Below, piece after piece: positions 1-11,507 of a stretch of DNA of 37,185 nt. Position 1 is the stretch's first letter. Every line of letters starts with the position of its first letter. The notes beneath the pieces are model-generated. The model searched no databases. It was not told the DNA's origin and worked only from the letters and a program-made list of their open reading frames with translations. The stretch is taken from NCBI GenBank assembly GCA_019455325.1, contig JACFMQ010000022.1, forward strand, positions 1 to 37,185, given 5' to 3'. The stretch is from Rhodocyclaceae bacterium. Lineage in GTDB: Bacteria; Pseudomonadota; Gammaproteobacteria; Burkholderiales; Rhodocyclaceae. Both the position numbers and the translations under genes were made by a program.

Positions 1-522
1 AAGAAGGCTGCGGCCGCGAAGCCGGCGGCGAAGAAGGTCGCTGCGCCGAAGAAGGCTGCGGCTGCGAAGCCGGCGGCGAAGAAGGTCGCTGCGCCGAAGA
101 AGGCTGCGGCCGCGAAGCCGGTGGCGAAGAAGGCTGCTGCGCCGAAGAAGGTGGCGGCTGCGAAGCCGGCGGTGAAGAAGGCCGCTGCGCCGAAGAAGGC
201 CGCGGCCGCGAAGCCGGCGGTGAAGAAGGTCGCTGCGCCGAAGAAGGTGGCGGCTGCGAAGCCGGTGGCGAAGAAGGTCGCCGCCAAGCCGGCAGCGAAG
301 CCGGCCGCAAAACCTGCCGCAAAACCGGCTGCCAAGCCGGCGGCCAAGAAGCCTGCTGCCGCCAAGCCTGCGGCTGCGCCGGCTCCTGCTCCGGCATCGG
401 CACCGGCCGCCGCTGCGCCGGCCCCCGCGCCGACTCCGTCGACCGCTGCCACGCCGGGTCTGAAGACCGCGCTCAACCCGACCGCGGCCTGGCCTTTCCC
501 GACCGGTTCGCGTCCGAAGTAA
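1..522 (+). CDS. Histone H1-like Lys/Ala/Pro-rich protein, 3' part
   Basis: The reading frame is open from base 1, so the start lies outside the window. The visible 173 residues are almost only Lys, Ala, Pro and Val, built from 16-residue units of the type AAKKVAAPKKAAAAKP. These then collapse into KPAA tetrads and an Ala/Pro tail, and the protein ends in LNPTAAWPFPTGSRPK. Proteins of this composition in proteobacteria (AlgP/histone H1-like) are basic nucleoid-associated proteins that bind DNA non-specifically. That role is taken from composition only; no folded domain is visible. A hairpin terminator follows the stop. Codon repetition makes the unit number prone to change between strains. 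Confidence 0.7.
   Translation, partial: KKAAAAKPAAKKVAAPKKAAAAKPAAKKVAAPKKAAAAKPVAKKAAAPKKVAAAKPAVKKAAAPKKAAAAKPAVKKVAAPKKVAAAKPVAKKVAAKPAAKPAAKPAAKPAAKPAAKKPAAAKPAAAPAPAPASAPAAAAPAPAPTPSTAATPGLKTALNPTAAWPFPTGSRPK
25..264 (+). repeat. Five 48-bp tandem repeats inside the histone-like gene
   Basis: Units begin at 25, 73, 121, 169 and 217, each of 16 codons beginning with an Ala/Val pair and then AAGAAG and ending in GCGAAGCCG. Differences between units are mostly GCG/GTG/GCC/GTC swaps at the Ala/Val positions. A partial unit precedes at 1-24, and from 265 the pattern decays into 12-bp KPAA units. The repeats are coding and in frame. Confidence 0.85.
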
Positions 523-539
523 TCGGCGGCAGATGTGGT

Positions 540-575
540 GCGGGGCGAGTTCGCTTGCCCCGCCCGCTCTTTTCC
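540..575 (+). terminator. Rho-independent terminator after the histone-like gene
   Basis: A 10-bp stem with one mismatch (540-549 against 554-563) closes a TTCG tetraloop and is followed by a tail containing TCTTTT. It lies 18 bases after the stop codon. A second perfect 9-bp hairpin (578-598, loop CAT) has no T tail on either strand and lies between the convergent genes. Confidence 0.65.
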
Positions 576-652
576 GTGGCGCGACGCATCGTCGCGCCGC
601 CTTCCTCTGTGCGCGCCCTTCTGCGCGTCCTTCCGTTTTCCGTGTGCGCGGC

Positions 653-1810
653 TCAGCCGGCGAGCAGCCGTTCGATGCGCCGCACCGCTTCCGCCAGCCG
701 GTCGACGTCGGTGGTGTAGGCGAAGCGCAGGTGTCGCTTCGGCGCGTTGTCGCCGAAATCCAGTCCGGGCGTGGCGGCGACGCCGGCCTCTTCGAGCAGG
801 CGATGCGCCAGCGCTTCGCTGTCGTCGCTCAACGCGCCGCAGTCGGCGTAGAGGTAGAAGGCGCCCTGCGGCCGCGCCGCCAGCCGGAAGCCGATGCGTT
901 CCAGCGCCGGCGCCAGGAAGTCGCGGCGGCGCCTGAATTCGTCGCGGCGCGCTTCGAGGATGGTGATCGTCTCCGGCGCGAAGGCGGCGAGCGCGGCGTG
1001 CTGCGCCGGCGTCGACGGCGAGATGAAGAGGTTCTGCGCCAGCTTCTCGACGTCGCGCACGTGGCGCTCGGGAACGACCAGCCAGCCGAGCCGCCAGCCG
1101 GTCATCTGGAAATACTTGGAGAAGCTCTGCACGACGAAGACGTCGTCGCCGGCGGCGAGCGCGGTCGGCGCGTCGCCGTCGTAGGTGAGGCCGTGGTAGA
1201 TCTCGTCGACGATCAACTGGCCGCCGCGCGCGCGGACGCAGCGCGCCAGCGCGTCGATCTCGGCGGCCGACAGCATGGTCCCGGTCGGGTTCGCCGGCGA
1301 GGCGAGGAGGGCGCCGGCGGTGCGCTCGTTCCAGTGGCGTTCCAGGTGGGCGACGGTCGGCTGGAAGTTGCTGGCCGCATCCACCGGCATGCCGACCGGC
1401 CGCCCCTCGAAGGCGCGGACGAAGTGCCGGTTGCACGGATAGCCCGGATCGGCGAGCAGCCATTCGCTGCCCGGCTCGACCAGGCAGGCGAGCGCCAGCG
1501 TCAGCGCGCCGGAGGCGCCGGCGGTGACGGCGATGCGCTCGGCCGGCACGGCAACGCCGTAGCGCTCGGCGTAGAAGCGCGCGATCGCCGCGCGCAGCTC
1601 GGGCAGGCCGAGCGCCGGCGTGTAGAACACGCGGCCGCCGGCGATGGCGCGCTGCGCGGCGTCGACGATGGGCGCCGGCGTCGGGAAGTCGGGCTCGCCG
1701 ACCTCCATGTGGATGATGTCGCGCCCCTCGGCCTCCAGTTGTTTCGCGCGGCCGAGCAGCTCCATGACGTGGAAGGGGGCGATGTCGGCGAGGCGCGAGG
1801 CGGAGGGCAT
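653..1810 (-). CDS. PLP-dependent class I/II aminotransferase
   Basis: A 385-residue fold-type I aminotransferase, the usual length for the family. Visible features are the N-terminal HMEVGEPDFPTP segment that contacts substrate, the GYPCNRHF turn, SPANPTGT around the cofactor-ring Asn, VDEIYHGL, and the Schiff-base lysine K232 in SFSKYFQMTGWRLGW. It would transfer an amino group between an amino acid and a 2-oxoacid in the cytoplasm; the sequence does not fix the substrate. I chose the ATG at 1810 because the protein aligns from there and the next upstream codons run into the pckG terminator. It lies 65 bp downstream of pckG on the same strand, with a strong hairpin between, so it may be only partly co-transcribed. 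Confidence 0.85.
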   Translation of the reverse strand: MPSASRLADIAPFHVMELLGRAKQLEAEGRDIIHMEVGEPDFPTPAPIVDAAQRAIAGGRVFYTPALGLPELRAAIARFYAERYGVAVPAERIAVTAGASGALTLALACLVEPGSEWLLADPGYPCNRHFVRAFEGRPVGMPVDAASNFQPTVAHLERHWNERTAGALLASPANPTGTMLSAAEIDALARCVRARGGQLIVDEIYHGLTYDGDAPTALAAGDDVFVVQSFSKYFQMTGWRLGWLVVPERHVRDVEKLAQNLFISPSTPAQHAALAAFAPETITILEARRDEFRRRRDFLAPALERIGFRLAARPQGAFYLYADCGALSDDSEALAHRLLEEAGVAATPGLDFGDNAPKRHLRFAYTTDVDRLAEAVRRIERLLAG

Positions 1811-1830
1811 GTCGGGGCTTTCGGAAAGGA

Positions 1831-1856
1831 CGAAGGCCGCCCGCGGGCGGCCTTCG
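1831..1856 (-). terminator. Perfect 26-bp palindrome after pckG
   Basis: The segment is its own reverse complement (arms CGAAGGCCGCCCG and its complement), starts 19 bases past the pckG stop codon, and is followed on the minus strand by the T-containing stretch TCCTTTCC. It probably acts as a terminator or attenuator between pckG and the aminotransferase. The weak T tract keeps confidence moderate. Confidence 0.55.
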
Positions 1857-1875
1857 CAGTTTACAGCCGTGGCGC

Positions 1876-3717
<1,842 letters not shown>

Positions 3718-4129
3718 GGCGGTGCTCTCAGAGGAAGAACTGGAAGACGGGAACTACCGTGGCGCGGCGCGCGCTAGGTTGGCCGGCATCCGGACGGATG
3801 CCGGCGCGGAGGGCGTCGGTCGCGGCAGGCAAGGGGGTTGCCCGGCGCTTGTCGAGTGAAACGGTCATGCTCGGCGTTTGTCGATCGCGGCGAGTTCATG
3901 GTGGAGCGACAGGAATCCATAATTATGCCACTCCGGGCGCCTCGCGGCAATGGCGGGGGGCGGCGGGAAGCCTTGATCCATCGGGGTTTCCGGGCGATTT
4001 AGTATTGTTCGGTGATCGGACAAGTTGCCGTTCGCTGTGGAAAACCCCAATTGGAAAGGCGCTGGTTTTGTGCTCTATAATTATGAATTACTGAGCATCT
4101 CCCCCAAGAAGCCAAAGGATTTTCCGGCC
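3718..4129. other. Divergent intergenic region pckG/maeB
   Basis: This 412-bp gap contains no convincing gene; a short minus-strand open frame has no recognisable features. It becomes AT-richer towards maeB. The only clear signal is the plus-strand TATAAT box listed separately. A CATAATTATG tract near 3918-3927 could belong to a promoter for pckG, but no matching -35 box is evident. Confidence 0.5.
4051..4081 (+). promoter_or_regulatory. Sigma70-type promoter of maeB
   Basis: A perfect TATAAT (4076-4081) is preceded by TTGGAA (4051-4056) with a 19-bp spacer, slightly long. It would give a leader of about 40 bases to the maeB ATG, which has AAAGGA as ribosome binding site. Confidence 0.5.
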
Positions 4130-6427
4130 ATGCACAACGACCAGACCAAGGACCAGCTCCGCACCGCCGCGCTCTACTACCACCGCCAGCCGAAGCCCGG
4201 GAAGATCGCGGTCGCGCCGACCAAGCAACTGACCAACCAGTATGACCTGTCGATGGCCTATTCGCCCGGCGTCGCCGCCGCCTGCGAGGAGATCGTCGCC
4301 GAGCCGGCGGAGGTGAGCACGCTCACTTCGCGCGCCAACCTCGTCGGCGTCATCACCAACGGCACCGCCGTGCTCGGCCTGGGCAACATCGGCCCGCTCG
4401 CCGCCAAGCCGGTGATGGAAGGCAAGGGCGTGCTGTTCAAGAAGTTCGCCAACATCGACGTCTTCGACCTGGAGATCGACGAGCGCGACCCGGACAAGCT
4501 GATCGACATGATCGCCGCGCTCGAACCGACCTTCGGCGGCATCAACCTGGAGGACATCAAGGCGCCGGAGTGCTTCCACATCGAGAAGAAGCTGCGCGAG
4601 CGCATGAAGATTCCGGTTTTCCACGACGACCAGCACGGCACGGCGATCGTCGTCGGCGCCGCCGTCCTCAACGGTCTGACCTGGCTCGGCAAGGATCTGA
4701 AAAAGGTGAAGGTCGTCACCTCCGGCGCCGGCGCCGCCGCGCTCGCCTGCCTCGACCTGCTGGTCATGCTCGGCGTGCCGGTCGAGAACATCTGGGTGTC
4801 CGACATCAAGGGCGTGGTCTACGAGGGCCGCGTCGAGGAGATGGACGAGATCAAGGCGCGCTACGCGAAGCAGACCGAGGCGCGCACGCTCGGTGAGATC
4901 ATCGACGGCGCCGACGTCTTCCTCGGCCTCTCGGCCGGCGGTGTGCTGAAGCAGGAGATGGTCGCGAAGATGGCGAAGAAGCCGCTGATCCTGGCGCTCG
5001 CCAACCCCAACCCGGAAATCCTGCCGGAGGACGTGAAGGCGGTGCGCGACGATGCGATCATCTGCACCGGCCGTTCGGACTATCCGAACCAGGTGAACAA
5101 CGTGCTCTGCTTCCCGTTCATCTTCCGCGGCGCGCTCGACGTCGGCGCCACCACCATCACCGAGGAGATGAAGCTGGCCGCGGTGAAGGCCATCGCTGAA
5201 CTCGCCCGCGCCGAGCAGTCGGACATCGTCGCCTCGGCCTACGGCGAGAAGGTCACCGGCTTCGGCCCGGAATACCTGATCCCGAAGCCCTTCGACCCGC
5301 GCCTGATCGTCAAGATCGCGCCGGCGGTGGCGAAGGCGGGCATGGATTCCGGCGTCGCCACGCGGCCGATCCCGGACTGGGACGCCTACCTGCAGAGCCT
5401 CAACGAATTCGTCTACCACTCCGGCCTGATCATGAAGCCGGTGTTCGCGCAGGCCAAGCGCGACCCGAAGCGCATCGTCTTCGCCGAGGGCGAGGACGAG
5501 CGCGTGCTGCGCGCCATCCAGGTGGCCATCGACGAGGGCATCTGCCGTCCGATCCTGATCGGCCGCGAGGAGGAGATCGCGCGCCGGATCGAGGCCGCCG
5601 GCCTGCGCATCCGTTCCGGCGCCGACTTCGACGTCATCCACCACGACCACTGCGCCTTCTTCGCCGAACACTTCGACGCGTTCTGGCAGGAATACCACCG
5701 GCTGATGGAGCGCAAGGGCGTCTCGCCGGACTACGCGCGCCGCGAGATACGCCGCCGGGCGACGCTCTACGGCGCGCTGATGGTCCGCCTCGGCCACGCC
5801 GACGGCCTGATCTGCGGCACCTTCGGCCGCCACGACCTGCACCGCGAGTACGTCGAGAACGTCATCGGCACCGCGCCCGACGTGCGCGCCTACTCATCGA
5901 TGAACCTCTTGATGCTGCCCGGCCGCACGGTCTTCGTCACCGACACCTACGTGAACTACGACCCTTCGGCCGAACAGCTCGCCGACACGACGCTGGCCGC
6001 GGCCGAGGAAATCCGCCGCTTCGGCATCGTGCCCAAGGTCGCGCTGCTCTCGCACTCCTCGTTCGGCACCGAGAACACGCCGACCGCGCAGAAGATGCGC
6101 GAGGTGCTGCGCCTCCTCAACGAGCGCGCGCCGCAGCTCGAAGTCGAAGGCGAAATGCACGGCGACGCGGCGCTCGACGAGTCGATCCGCCAGCAGTCCT
6201 TCCCCAACTCCCGCCTGAAGGGGCAGGCCAACCTGCTGGTCATGCCGACGCTGGACGCCGCCAACATCTCGTTCAACCTGCTCAAGGTGGCGGCCGGCGA
6301 CAACCTCACCGTCGGCCCGATCCTGCTCGGCACGGCGCGGCCGGTGCACATCCTGACGCCGACGGCGACGGTGCGCCGCATCGTCAACATGACGGCGCTG
6401 ACCGTCGTCGACGCCGGCAAGCGTTGA
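4130..6427 (+). CDS. maeB: NADP-dependent malic enzyme with phosphotransacetylase-like domain
   Basis: A 765-residue two-part protein of MaeB type. Residues about 1-430 form the malic enzyme: [11 protein letters not shown], the NAD(P)-binding region [13 protein letters not shown], and the metal/substrate segment [13 protein letters not shown]. It oxidatively decarboxylates malate to pyruvate. Residues about 440-765 resemble phosphate acetyltransferase ([41 protein letters not shown]); in MaeB homologues this part is regulatory (acetyl-CoA response) and inactive as an enzyme. The ATG at 4130 is preferred because AAAGGA stands 8 bases upstream. It is divergent from pckG, and together they connect the TCA cycle with glycolysis. 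Confidence 0.94.
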   Translation: MHNDQTKDQLRTAALYYHRQPKPGKIAVAPTKQLTNQYDLSMAYSPGVAAACEEIVAEPAEVSTLTSRANLVGVITNGTAVLGLGNIGPLAAKPVMEGKGVLFKKFANIDVFDLEIDERDPDKLIDMIAALEPTFGGINLEDIKAPECFHIEKKLRERMKIPVFHDDQHGTAIVVGAAVLNGLTWLGKDLKKVKVVTSGAGAAALACLDLLVMLGVPVENIWVSDIKGVVYEGRVEEMDEIKARYAKQTEARTLGEIIDGADVFLGLSAGGVLKQEMVAKMAKKPLILALANPNPEILPEDVKAVRDDAIICTGRSDYPNQVNNVLCFPFIFRGALDVGATTITEEMKLAAVKAIAELARAEQSDIVASAYGEKVTGFGPEYLIPKPFDPRLIVKIAPAVAKAGMDSGVATRPIPDWDAYLQSLNEFVYHSGLIMKPVFAQAKRDPKRIVFAEGEDERVLRAIQVAIDEGICRPILIGREEEIARRIEAAGLRIRSGADFDVIHHDHCAFFAEHFDAFWQEYHRLMERKGVSPDYARREIRRRATLYGALMVRLGHADGLICGTFGRHDLHREYVENVIGTAPDVRAYSSMNLLMLPGRTVFVTDTYVNYDPSAEQLADTTLAAAEEIRRFGIVPKVALLSHSSFGTENTPTAQKMREVLRLLNERAPQLEVEGEMHGDAALDESIRQQSFPNSRLKGQANLLVMPTLDAANISFNLLKVAAGDNLTVGPILLGTARPVHILTPTATVRRIVNMTALTVVDAGKR

Positions 6428-6515
6428 CCGGCTCCGGCTTTGCGGCGGCGCAGCGTGGCGGCGGCGCCGCGGCCGGCTATGATGCGCGGCAGACCGAACC
6501 CGCCCGCCGCGCCGA

Positions 6516-7655
6516 ATGACCGCCGACAACGCCCGAACCGCCCTCGTCCTCCCCGGAGGCGGCGCGCGCGCCGCCTATCAGGCGGGCGTCCTGACGGCGA
6601 TCGGCGAGCTGCTGCCGGACCCCACGGTTAATCCCTTCCCCATCCTCTGCGGCACCTCCGCCGGCGCCATCAACGCGGCGACGCTGGCCTGCCGCGCCGA
6701 CAACTTCCGCGCCGGCGTCGAGGCGCTGAACGACGTCTGGCGCAGCATGCGCGCGCACCACGTCTATCGCGCCGACCCGCTCGGCGTCGCCGCCTCGGGC
6801 GCGCACTGGCTGTCGTCGCTGGCGCTCGGCTGGCTCGTCCGCAAGAGCCCGCGTTCGCTGCTCGACAACGACCCGCTGCGCCAGCTCCTCGCGCAGCGCC
6901 TCGATTTCGCCAACATCGACCGCTGCATCGCCGCCGGCTGCCTGCGCGCCGTCTGCGTCACCGCCTCCGGCTACACCAGCGGGCACAGCGTCAGCTTCTT
7001 CCAGGCGCGCAGCGAGATCGAGCCGTGGCTGCGCACGCACCGCTTCGGCAGCCGCGACCGCCTCGGCGTCGAGCACCTGATGGCCTCGGCGGCGATCCCC
7101 TTCGTCTTCCCGGCGGTCAAGCTGCACCGCGAATGGTTCGGCGACGGCTCGATGCGCCAACTGGCGCCGGTGTCGCCGGCCATCCACCTCGGCGCCGAGA
7201 AGATTCTCGTGATCGGCGCCGGCCGCATGAGCGAGAAGGTCGAGCGCCGGCGCGGCGAGATCTACCCGTCGCTGGCGCAGATCGCCGGCCACGCGCTGTC
7301 GTCGATCTTCCTCGACGGGCTGGCCGTGGACATCGAGCGCATGCAGCGCATCAACCGCACGCTGTCGGTCATCCCGGACGAACTGAAGACGCGCACCGGC
7401 GTCGCGCTGCGGCCGATCGAGACTCTCGTCATCGCACCGTCGGAACGGCTCGACTACCTCGCCGCGCGGCACGCGCGGGCGCTGCCGCGCGCCGTCCGCG
7501 TGCTGCTGCGCGGCATCGGGGCGATGAACCGCGGCGGCGGCGCGCTGACCAGCTATCTCCTGTTCGAGCAGCCCTACACGCGGGCGTTGATCGACCTCGG
7601 CTACCGCGACGCCCAGGCCCGCCGCGACGAGGTTCGGGCATTCCTCGGAATTTAA
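6516..7655 (+). CDS. Patatin-like phospholipase family protein
   Basis: A 379-residue patatin-fold lipid acyl hydrolase. The oxyanion-hole motif [12 protein letters not shown] is near the N terminus, the nucleophile is Ser48 in GTSAG, and the partner aspartate is D210 in [11 protein letters not shown], giving the Ser-Asp dyad. No signal peptide is visible, so it should act in the cytoplasm or at the inner membrane face. The C-terminal third ([19 protein letters not shown]) is characteristic of a bacterial subgroup of unknown substrate. It stands alone, 88 bp after maeB, and is followed by an AT-rich gap with a small inverted repeat (TTTAAAG at 7651 and CTTTAAA at 7664). Confidence 0.88.
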   Translation: MTADNARTALVLPGGGARAAYQAGVLTAIGELLPDPTVNPFPILCGTSAGAINAATLACRADNFRAGVEALNDVWRSMRAHHVYRADPLGVAASGAHWLSSLALGWLVRKSPRSLLDNDPLRQLLAQRLDFANIDRCIAAGCLRAVCVTASGYTSGHSVSFFQARSEIEPWLRTHRFGSRDRLGVEHLMASAAIPFVFPAVKLHREWFGDGSMRQLAPVSPAIHLGAEKILVIGAGRMSEKVERRRGEIYPSLAQIAGHALSSIFLDGLAVDIERMQRINRTLSVIPDELKTRTGVALRPIETLVIAPSERLDYLAARHARALPRAVRVLLRGIGAMNRGGGALTSYLLFEQPYTRALIDLGYRDAQARRDEVRAFLGI

Positions 7656-7708
7656 AGCATTTTCTTTAAAGCGAATTCTTCGATATCCGTCTTATGTGCA
7701 TATTTTCA

Positions 7709-7736
7709 TTGAGCTATTAAGTTTGGTTGCTAAACT
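7709..7736 (+). promoter_or_regulatory. Possible promoter of the PBP7-type gene
   Basis: TTGAGC (7709-7714) and TAAACT (7731-7736) are separated by 16 bp inside a locally AT-rich stretch, about 40 bases before the start codon. The match to sigma70 consensus is moderate. Confidence 0.4.
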
Positions 7737-7775
7737 GACGTAGAATTCGCTACCCACGCAATGGAGGACCGCCGG

Positions 7776-8777
7776 ATGTCGGCCAAGCTTTTCTCGACGC
7801 TCGCCCTAGGGCTGTTCATCGCCACCGGCGCCTTCGCCGGCGAGGGCGCCACCGCGGCGAGCAAGAAGAAAGCGAAGGCGCCGGCAAAGGTCGCCGGCAC
7901 GGCGCAGCCGCGCAAGGCGGCGCCGGCGGCGACACCGCGCAAGGCCGCCGCCGGCGCCAAGGCGACGAAGGTTTCGGTCGCCGGCAGCGAGCAGTGGCAG
8001 GCGACCCGGAACCTGGCCCTCGCCTCCGGCGCCGCGCTCGTCGTCGAGCAGGGCGGCGGCGAGCCGCTTTTCCAGAAGAACGCCGACGTCGTCGTGCCGA
8101 TCGCCTCGATCACCAAGTTGATGACGGCGATGGTCGTCCTCGACGCCATGCCCGCGCTGCACGAAACGATCGCCATCACCAACGAGGACGTGGACACCCT
8201 GCGCGGCAGCCGTTCGCGGCTGCGCGTCGGCGCCGAGCTGACGCGCGAGGATGCGCTGCTGGTGGCGCTGATGTCGTCCGAGAACCGCGCCTCGCACGCC
8301 CTCGGCCGCCACTATCCGGGCGGCCTGCCGGCCTTCGTCGCGGCGATGAACCGCAAGGCGACCGAACTCGGCATGTACCACACCCGTTTCGAGGAGCCGA
8401 CCGGGCTGTCGTCGAACAACGTGTCGACGGCGCAGGACCTGGCGCGCATGGTCGCCGCCGCGCACCGCTATCCGCTGATCCGCGAGTTCTCGACGACGCC
8501 GGAGGCGACGATCACCGTCAGCGGCCGGCCGCTCGCCTACAACAACACCAACCAGTTGGTGAAGAGCACCTCCTGGGACATCGGCCTCTCGAAGACCGGC
8601 TTCATCCACGAGGCCGGCAAGTGCCTGGTGATGCAGGCCTGGGTCGCCGACAAGCCGGTGGTCATCGTGCTGCTCGACTCCGCCGGCCGGCTCACGCGCA
8701 TCGGCGACGCCAACCGGATCAAGCGCTGGATGGAATCGACGCAGGCCCTGGTCGGCCGCAAGGATCGCAGCGCCTGA
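7776..8777 (+). CDS. pbpG: D-alanyl-D-alanine endopeptidase, PBP7 type
   Basis: A 333-residue low-molecular-weight penicillin-binding protein. A signal peptide covers the first ~22 residues (hydrophobic core LFSTLALGLFIATGAFA), followed by a Lys/Ala/Pro linker. The serine peptidase domain shows all three motifs: S111-x-x-K114 (SITK), S168-E-N170 and K273-T-G. It would cleave D-Ala cross-links in periplasmic peptidoglycan. The ATG at 7776 is chosen because GGAGG lies 8 bases upstream; an in-frame ATG at 7761 overlaps that ribosome binding site. It is shorter than PBP4/5/6, as expected for PBP7/8. It looks transcriptionally independent of the nitrate genes that follow. Confidence 0.87.
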   Translation: MSAKLFSTLALGLFIATGAFAGEGATAASKKKAKAPAKVAGTAQPRKAAPAATPRKAAAGAKATKVSVAGSEQWQATRNLALASGAALVVEQGGGEPLFQKNADVVVPIASITKLMTAMVVLDAMPALHETIAITNEDVDTLRGSRSRLRVGAELTREDALLVALMSSENRASHALGRHYPGGLPAFVAAMNRKATELGMYHTRFEEPTGLSSNNVSTAQDLARMVAAAHRYPLIREFSTTPEATITVSGRPLAYNNTNQLVKSTSWDIGLSKTGFIHEAGKCLVMQAWVADKPVVIVLLDSAGRLTRIGDANRIKRWMESTQALVGRKDRSA

Positions 8778-8895
8778 TCGACGCCCCCGCCGGCAGGGGG
8801 ATCGTGGCGCCGAGCCCGACAGTGCAAGCGATGCCTCCCGGAACCCGCCCCGACGCAGAAACCCGCCCGGCCCCGGCCGCGGGGAGGCGGCGTCG

Positions 8896-10824
8896 ATGAG
8901 CACCTACATCCCGCAGAAGCTCGGCGCCAAGATCAACGCCGTTCTGCTCCTGTTCTTCCTGTTCGCGCTGTCGGTGATCCTCCTCACGCTGTACGTCGCG
9001 CGCCAGCTGGAGGGCGGCGCCGCCGCCATCAACGACGCCGGCTCGGAGCGCATGCGCACCTACGGCCTGGCCCTGCGCCTGCATCAGGTGCTCGACGGCA
9101 CGCAGTCGCGCGAGGTCGCCGCCGCCGAGGCGCGCAACTTCATCGACGAGTTTGAGACGACGCTGGGGCGCCTGGAGAAGGGCGACCCGGAGCGCCCGCT
9201 GTTCCTGCCGCGCGAGGCGCGCGTCCAGGAGCAGATGCGCAAGCTCCGCGACGAGTGGAACCGGAACATCCGGCCGCAGGCCGAGAAGCTGCTGACCTCG
9301 GACGACGACGGCGAGGGGCGCGCGCTGATCGCGGGTTTCGATGCCGCGGTGCAGCGCTACGTGCCCGAGGTCAACGAGCTGGTGCTGATGGTCGAGCAGA
9401 GCAACGCGCGCCACACCAACCTGATGTTCCTCTTCCAGAACGCGCTGGTCGGCTTCTCGCTGCTCGGCACGCTGCTGCTGGTCTATCTGTTCCACAGCCT
9501 GGTGATCCGCCCCGTGGAGGTGCTGCGGGCGGGGATCGAGCGCATGGCGGCGTCCGACTTCGACGTGCGCCTGCCGGTCGCGTCGCGGGACGAGTTCGGC
9601 GAGCTGGCCGCCGGCTTCAACCGCATGGCCGACCACCTCCAGAATTTCTACGCCACCCTCGAAGAGCGGGTGGTCGAGAAGACGCGCAGCGTCGAGGAAA
9701 AGAACCGCGAACTCACGCTGCTCTACGAAATCACCGCCTATCTGGCCGAACCGGCGACGCTCGAGGCCGTGTGCAAGGGCGTCCTGCTCAGGCTCTGCGA
9801 CCTGCTCGACGCGCCGGGCGGCGGCGTGCGCCTGGTGAACGCCGTGACGCGCGAGCCGGAGCTGATCGTCAATCACAACCTGGCCGGCGACTTCGTCAGG
9901 GCGGAAACCCTGCTGCCGGCGGGCGCCTATCTGTACGGCGACGCGGCGGTCCAGTCCGCGCCGGTGATGCATGACCCGATGCGCCTGCCGGCCGGCGTGG
10001 CGCTGCTGATGAGCAGCAAGCACGACGGCTACGCGGCGGTGGCGGTCATCCCGATCCGCTCGAAGAACAACGTCTTCGGCATCCTCAGCCTGTTCTTCCG
10101 GGACGCGCGCACCCTGTCCACCGACGAGCTGCGGCTGCTGGAAGCGGTCGGCCAGCATCTCGGCGTGGCCATCGAGAACCAGCGCCTGGTGGTCCGGGAA
10201 AAGGAGATGGTCGTTTCCGAGGAGCGCAACCTGCTCGCGCAGGAGCTGCACGACAGCGTCGCCCAGTCCCTGGCCTTCCTCAACATCCAGGCGCAGATGC
10301 TGCAGGACTCGCTGCGCGGCGGCCAGCTCGACGCGGCGAGCGTCGAGCTGGAGCGCATGCGCGAGGGCATCCAGGAAAGCTACGACAACGTGCGCGAGCT
10401 GCTCGTGCACTTCCGCATCAAGGTGGACGACGCCGAATTCGAGGACGCCATCCACAGCGCCCTCGAACGCTTCGAGGGCCAGACCGGCATCGCCACCGAG
10501 TTCCGCAAGACCGGCGACGGCACGCTGCCCCCGGCGACGAGCACGATCCAGGTGCTGCACATCGTCCAGGAGGCGCTCTCGAACATACGCAAGCACGCCG
10601 AGGCGAGCCGCGTCAGCGTCGAGCTGCAGGGCTGCGAGAACAAGGTCCGCCTGTCGGTGCGCGACGACGGCCGCGGCTTCGATCCCGGACGCGTCGCGGA
10701 GGCGGGCGGCTCGCACGTCGGCATCGGCATCATGCGCGAGCGGGCGCACCGTATCGGCGCCACGCTGTCGGTCGAGTCGCGGCCCGGCGCAGGCACCTGT
10801 GTTACCCTCTCGCTCTCCAAATGA
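8896..10824 (+). CDS. narX: Nitrate/nitrite sensor histidine kinase NarX
   Basis: A 642-residue membrane kinase with NarX architecture. TM1 is near residues 12-34, followed by the nitrate-binding P-box-like segment INDAGSERMRTYGLAL at 45-60 and a helical periplasmic domain. TM2 is around 176-200, followed by a HAMP domain, a GAF-like domain (about 270-430) and a HisKA_3/HATPase core. The phosphorylated residue should be His452 in QELHDSVAQ; N-box LSNIRKHAEAS and G-box DDGRGFDPG follow. It would sense periplasmic nitrate or nitrite and phosphorylate NarL. GGGGAGG gives the ribosome binding site. The stop codon overlaps the narL start (ATGA), so the pair is translationally coupled. The nitrate transport genes lie immediately downstream. 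Confidence 0.92.
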   Translation: MSTYIPQKLGAKINAVLLLFFLFALSVILLTLYVARQLEGGAAAINDAGSERMRTYGLALRLHQVLDGTQSREVAAAEARNFIDEFETTLGRLEKGDPERPLFLPREARVQEQMRKLRDEWNRNIRPQAEKLLTSDDDGEGRALIAGFDAAVQRYVPEVNELVLMVEQSNARHTNLMFLFQNALVGFSLLGTLLLVYLFHSLVIRPVEVLRAGIERMAASDFDVRLPVASRDEFGELAAGFNRMADHLQNFYATLEERVVEKTRSVEEKNRELTLLYEITAYLAEPATLEAVCKGVLLRLCDLLDAPGGGVRLVNAVTREPELIVNHNLAGDFVRAETLLPAGAYLYGDAAVQSAPVMHDPMRLPAGVALLMSSKHDGYAAVAVIPIRSKNNVFGILSLFFRDARTLSTDELRLLEAVGQHLGVAIENQRLVVREKEMVVSEERNLLAQELHDSVAQSLAFLNIQAQMLQDSLRGGQLDAASVELERMREGIQESYDNVRELLVHFRIKVDDAEFEDAIHSALERFEGQTGIATEFRKTGDGTLPPATSTIQVLHIVQEALSNIRKHAEASRVSVELQGCENKVRLSVRDDGRGFDPGRVAEAGGSHVGIGIMRERAHRIGATLSVESRPGAGTCVTLSLSK

Positions 10825-11507
10825 CGGGGTTTCGAGAGTCGCTCGTGGAACGGACGATACGCGTACTGCTGGTCGATGATCACACGCTCTTTCGCAGCGG
10901 CATCCGGGCATTGTTGCAGCGCCACAAGGAATTCGAGGTGGTCGGCGAGGCCGCCGACGGCCTCGAGGGCGTCAAGCGCGCCAAGTCCCTGAAGCCGGAC
11001 GTCGTGCTGCTCGACCTGCACATGCCGGGCATCTCCGGCCGCGAGGCGGTGCAGTTGATGACCGAGGAACTGCCGGAGACGCGCGTCATCATGCTCACCG
11101 TCTCCGAGGACGCCGACGACCTGATGGACACCCTGCGCGCCGGCGCGCAGGGCTACCTCCTGAAGAACATCGACACCGATTTCCTGATCGAGGCCGTGCG
11201 CCGGGCCGCCGACGGCGAAGCGGTGATGTCGGCGCAGATGACCACCAAGCTGATGAACAACCTGCGCAGCACGAGCAAGGCGGCGGCGCCGGCCGAGGCC
11301 GAGCACGCCAGGCTGTCGCCGCGCGAGCGGGAAATCCTCGGCTTTCTCGCCAAGGGCGCCAGCAACAAGGAGATCGCCCGCGCCCTCGACCTCGCCGAGA
11401 GCACGGTGAAGATCCACATCCAGAGCATCCTCAAGAAACTCGGGCTGACCAGCCGCGTCCAGGCCGCCGTCTACGCCACCGAGCACGGACTCACCCTGAA
11501 GAACTAG
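10821..11507 (+). CDS. narL: Nitrate/nitrite response regulator NarL
   Basis: A 228-residue NarL/FixJ regulator. The receiver domain carries acidic pocket VDDH, phosphoacceptor D65 in VVLLDLHMPG, Thr in MLTVSED and Lys in YLLKNID. The C-terminal LuxR-type helix-turn-helix (LSPREREILGFLAKGASNKEIARALDLAESTVKIHI) occupies about 165-225. A GTG at 10845 is an alternative start. The ATG at 10821 overlaps the narX stop by four bases. The stop codon TAG is embedded in a perfect 16-bp palindrome (11498-11513) whose core recurs upstream of the other nitrate operons here, a candidate binding site for this protein (inference). Confidence 0.92.
   Translation: MTGFRESLVERTIRVLLVDDHTLFRSGIRALLQRHKEFEVVGEAADGLEGVKRAKSLKPDVVLLDLHMPGISGREAVQLMTEELPETRVIMLTVSEDADDLMDTLRAGAQGYLLKNIDTDFLIEAVRRAADGEAVMSAQMTTKLMNNLRSTSKAAAPAEAEHARLSPREREILGFLAKGASNKEIARALDLAESTVKIHIQSILKKLGLTSRVQAAVYATEHGLTLKN

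Noticed and set aside
1-300. Regular repeats resembling a CRISPR array
   Set aside because: The units are contiguous, in frame, coding and have no unique spacers. They are protein repeats.
3865-4050. A 61-codon minus-strand open frame in the pckG/maeB gap
   Set aside because: No ribosome binding site, no recognisable features, and it overlaps the region just upstream of the maeB promoter.
4088-5842. A long minus-strand open frame opposite maeB (584 codons)
   Set aside because: A typical antisense shadow in GC-rich DNA: low-complexity Asp/Val/Arg/His composition, no domain motifs, and a strong gene on the other strand.
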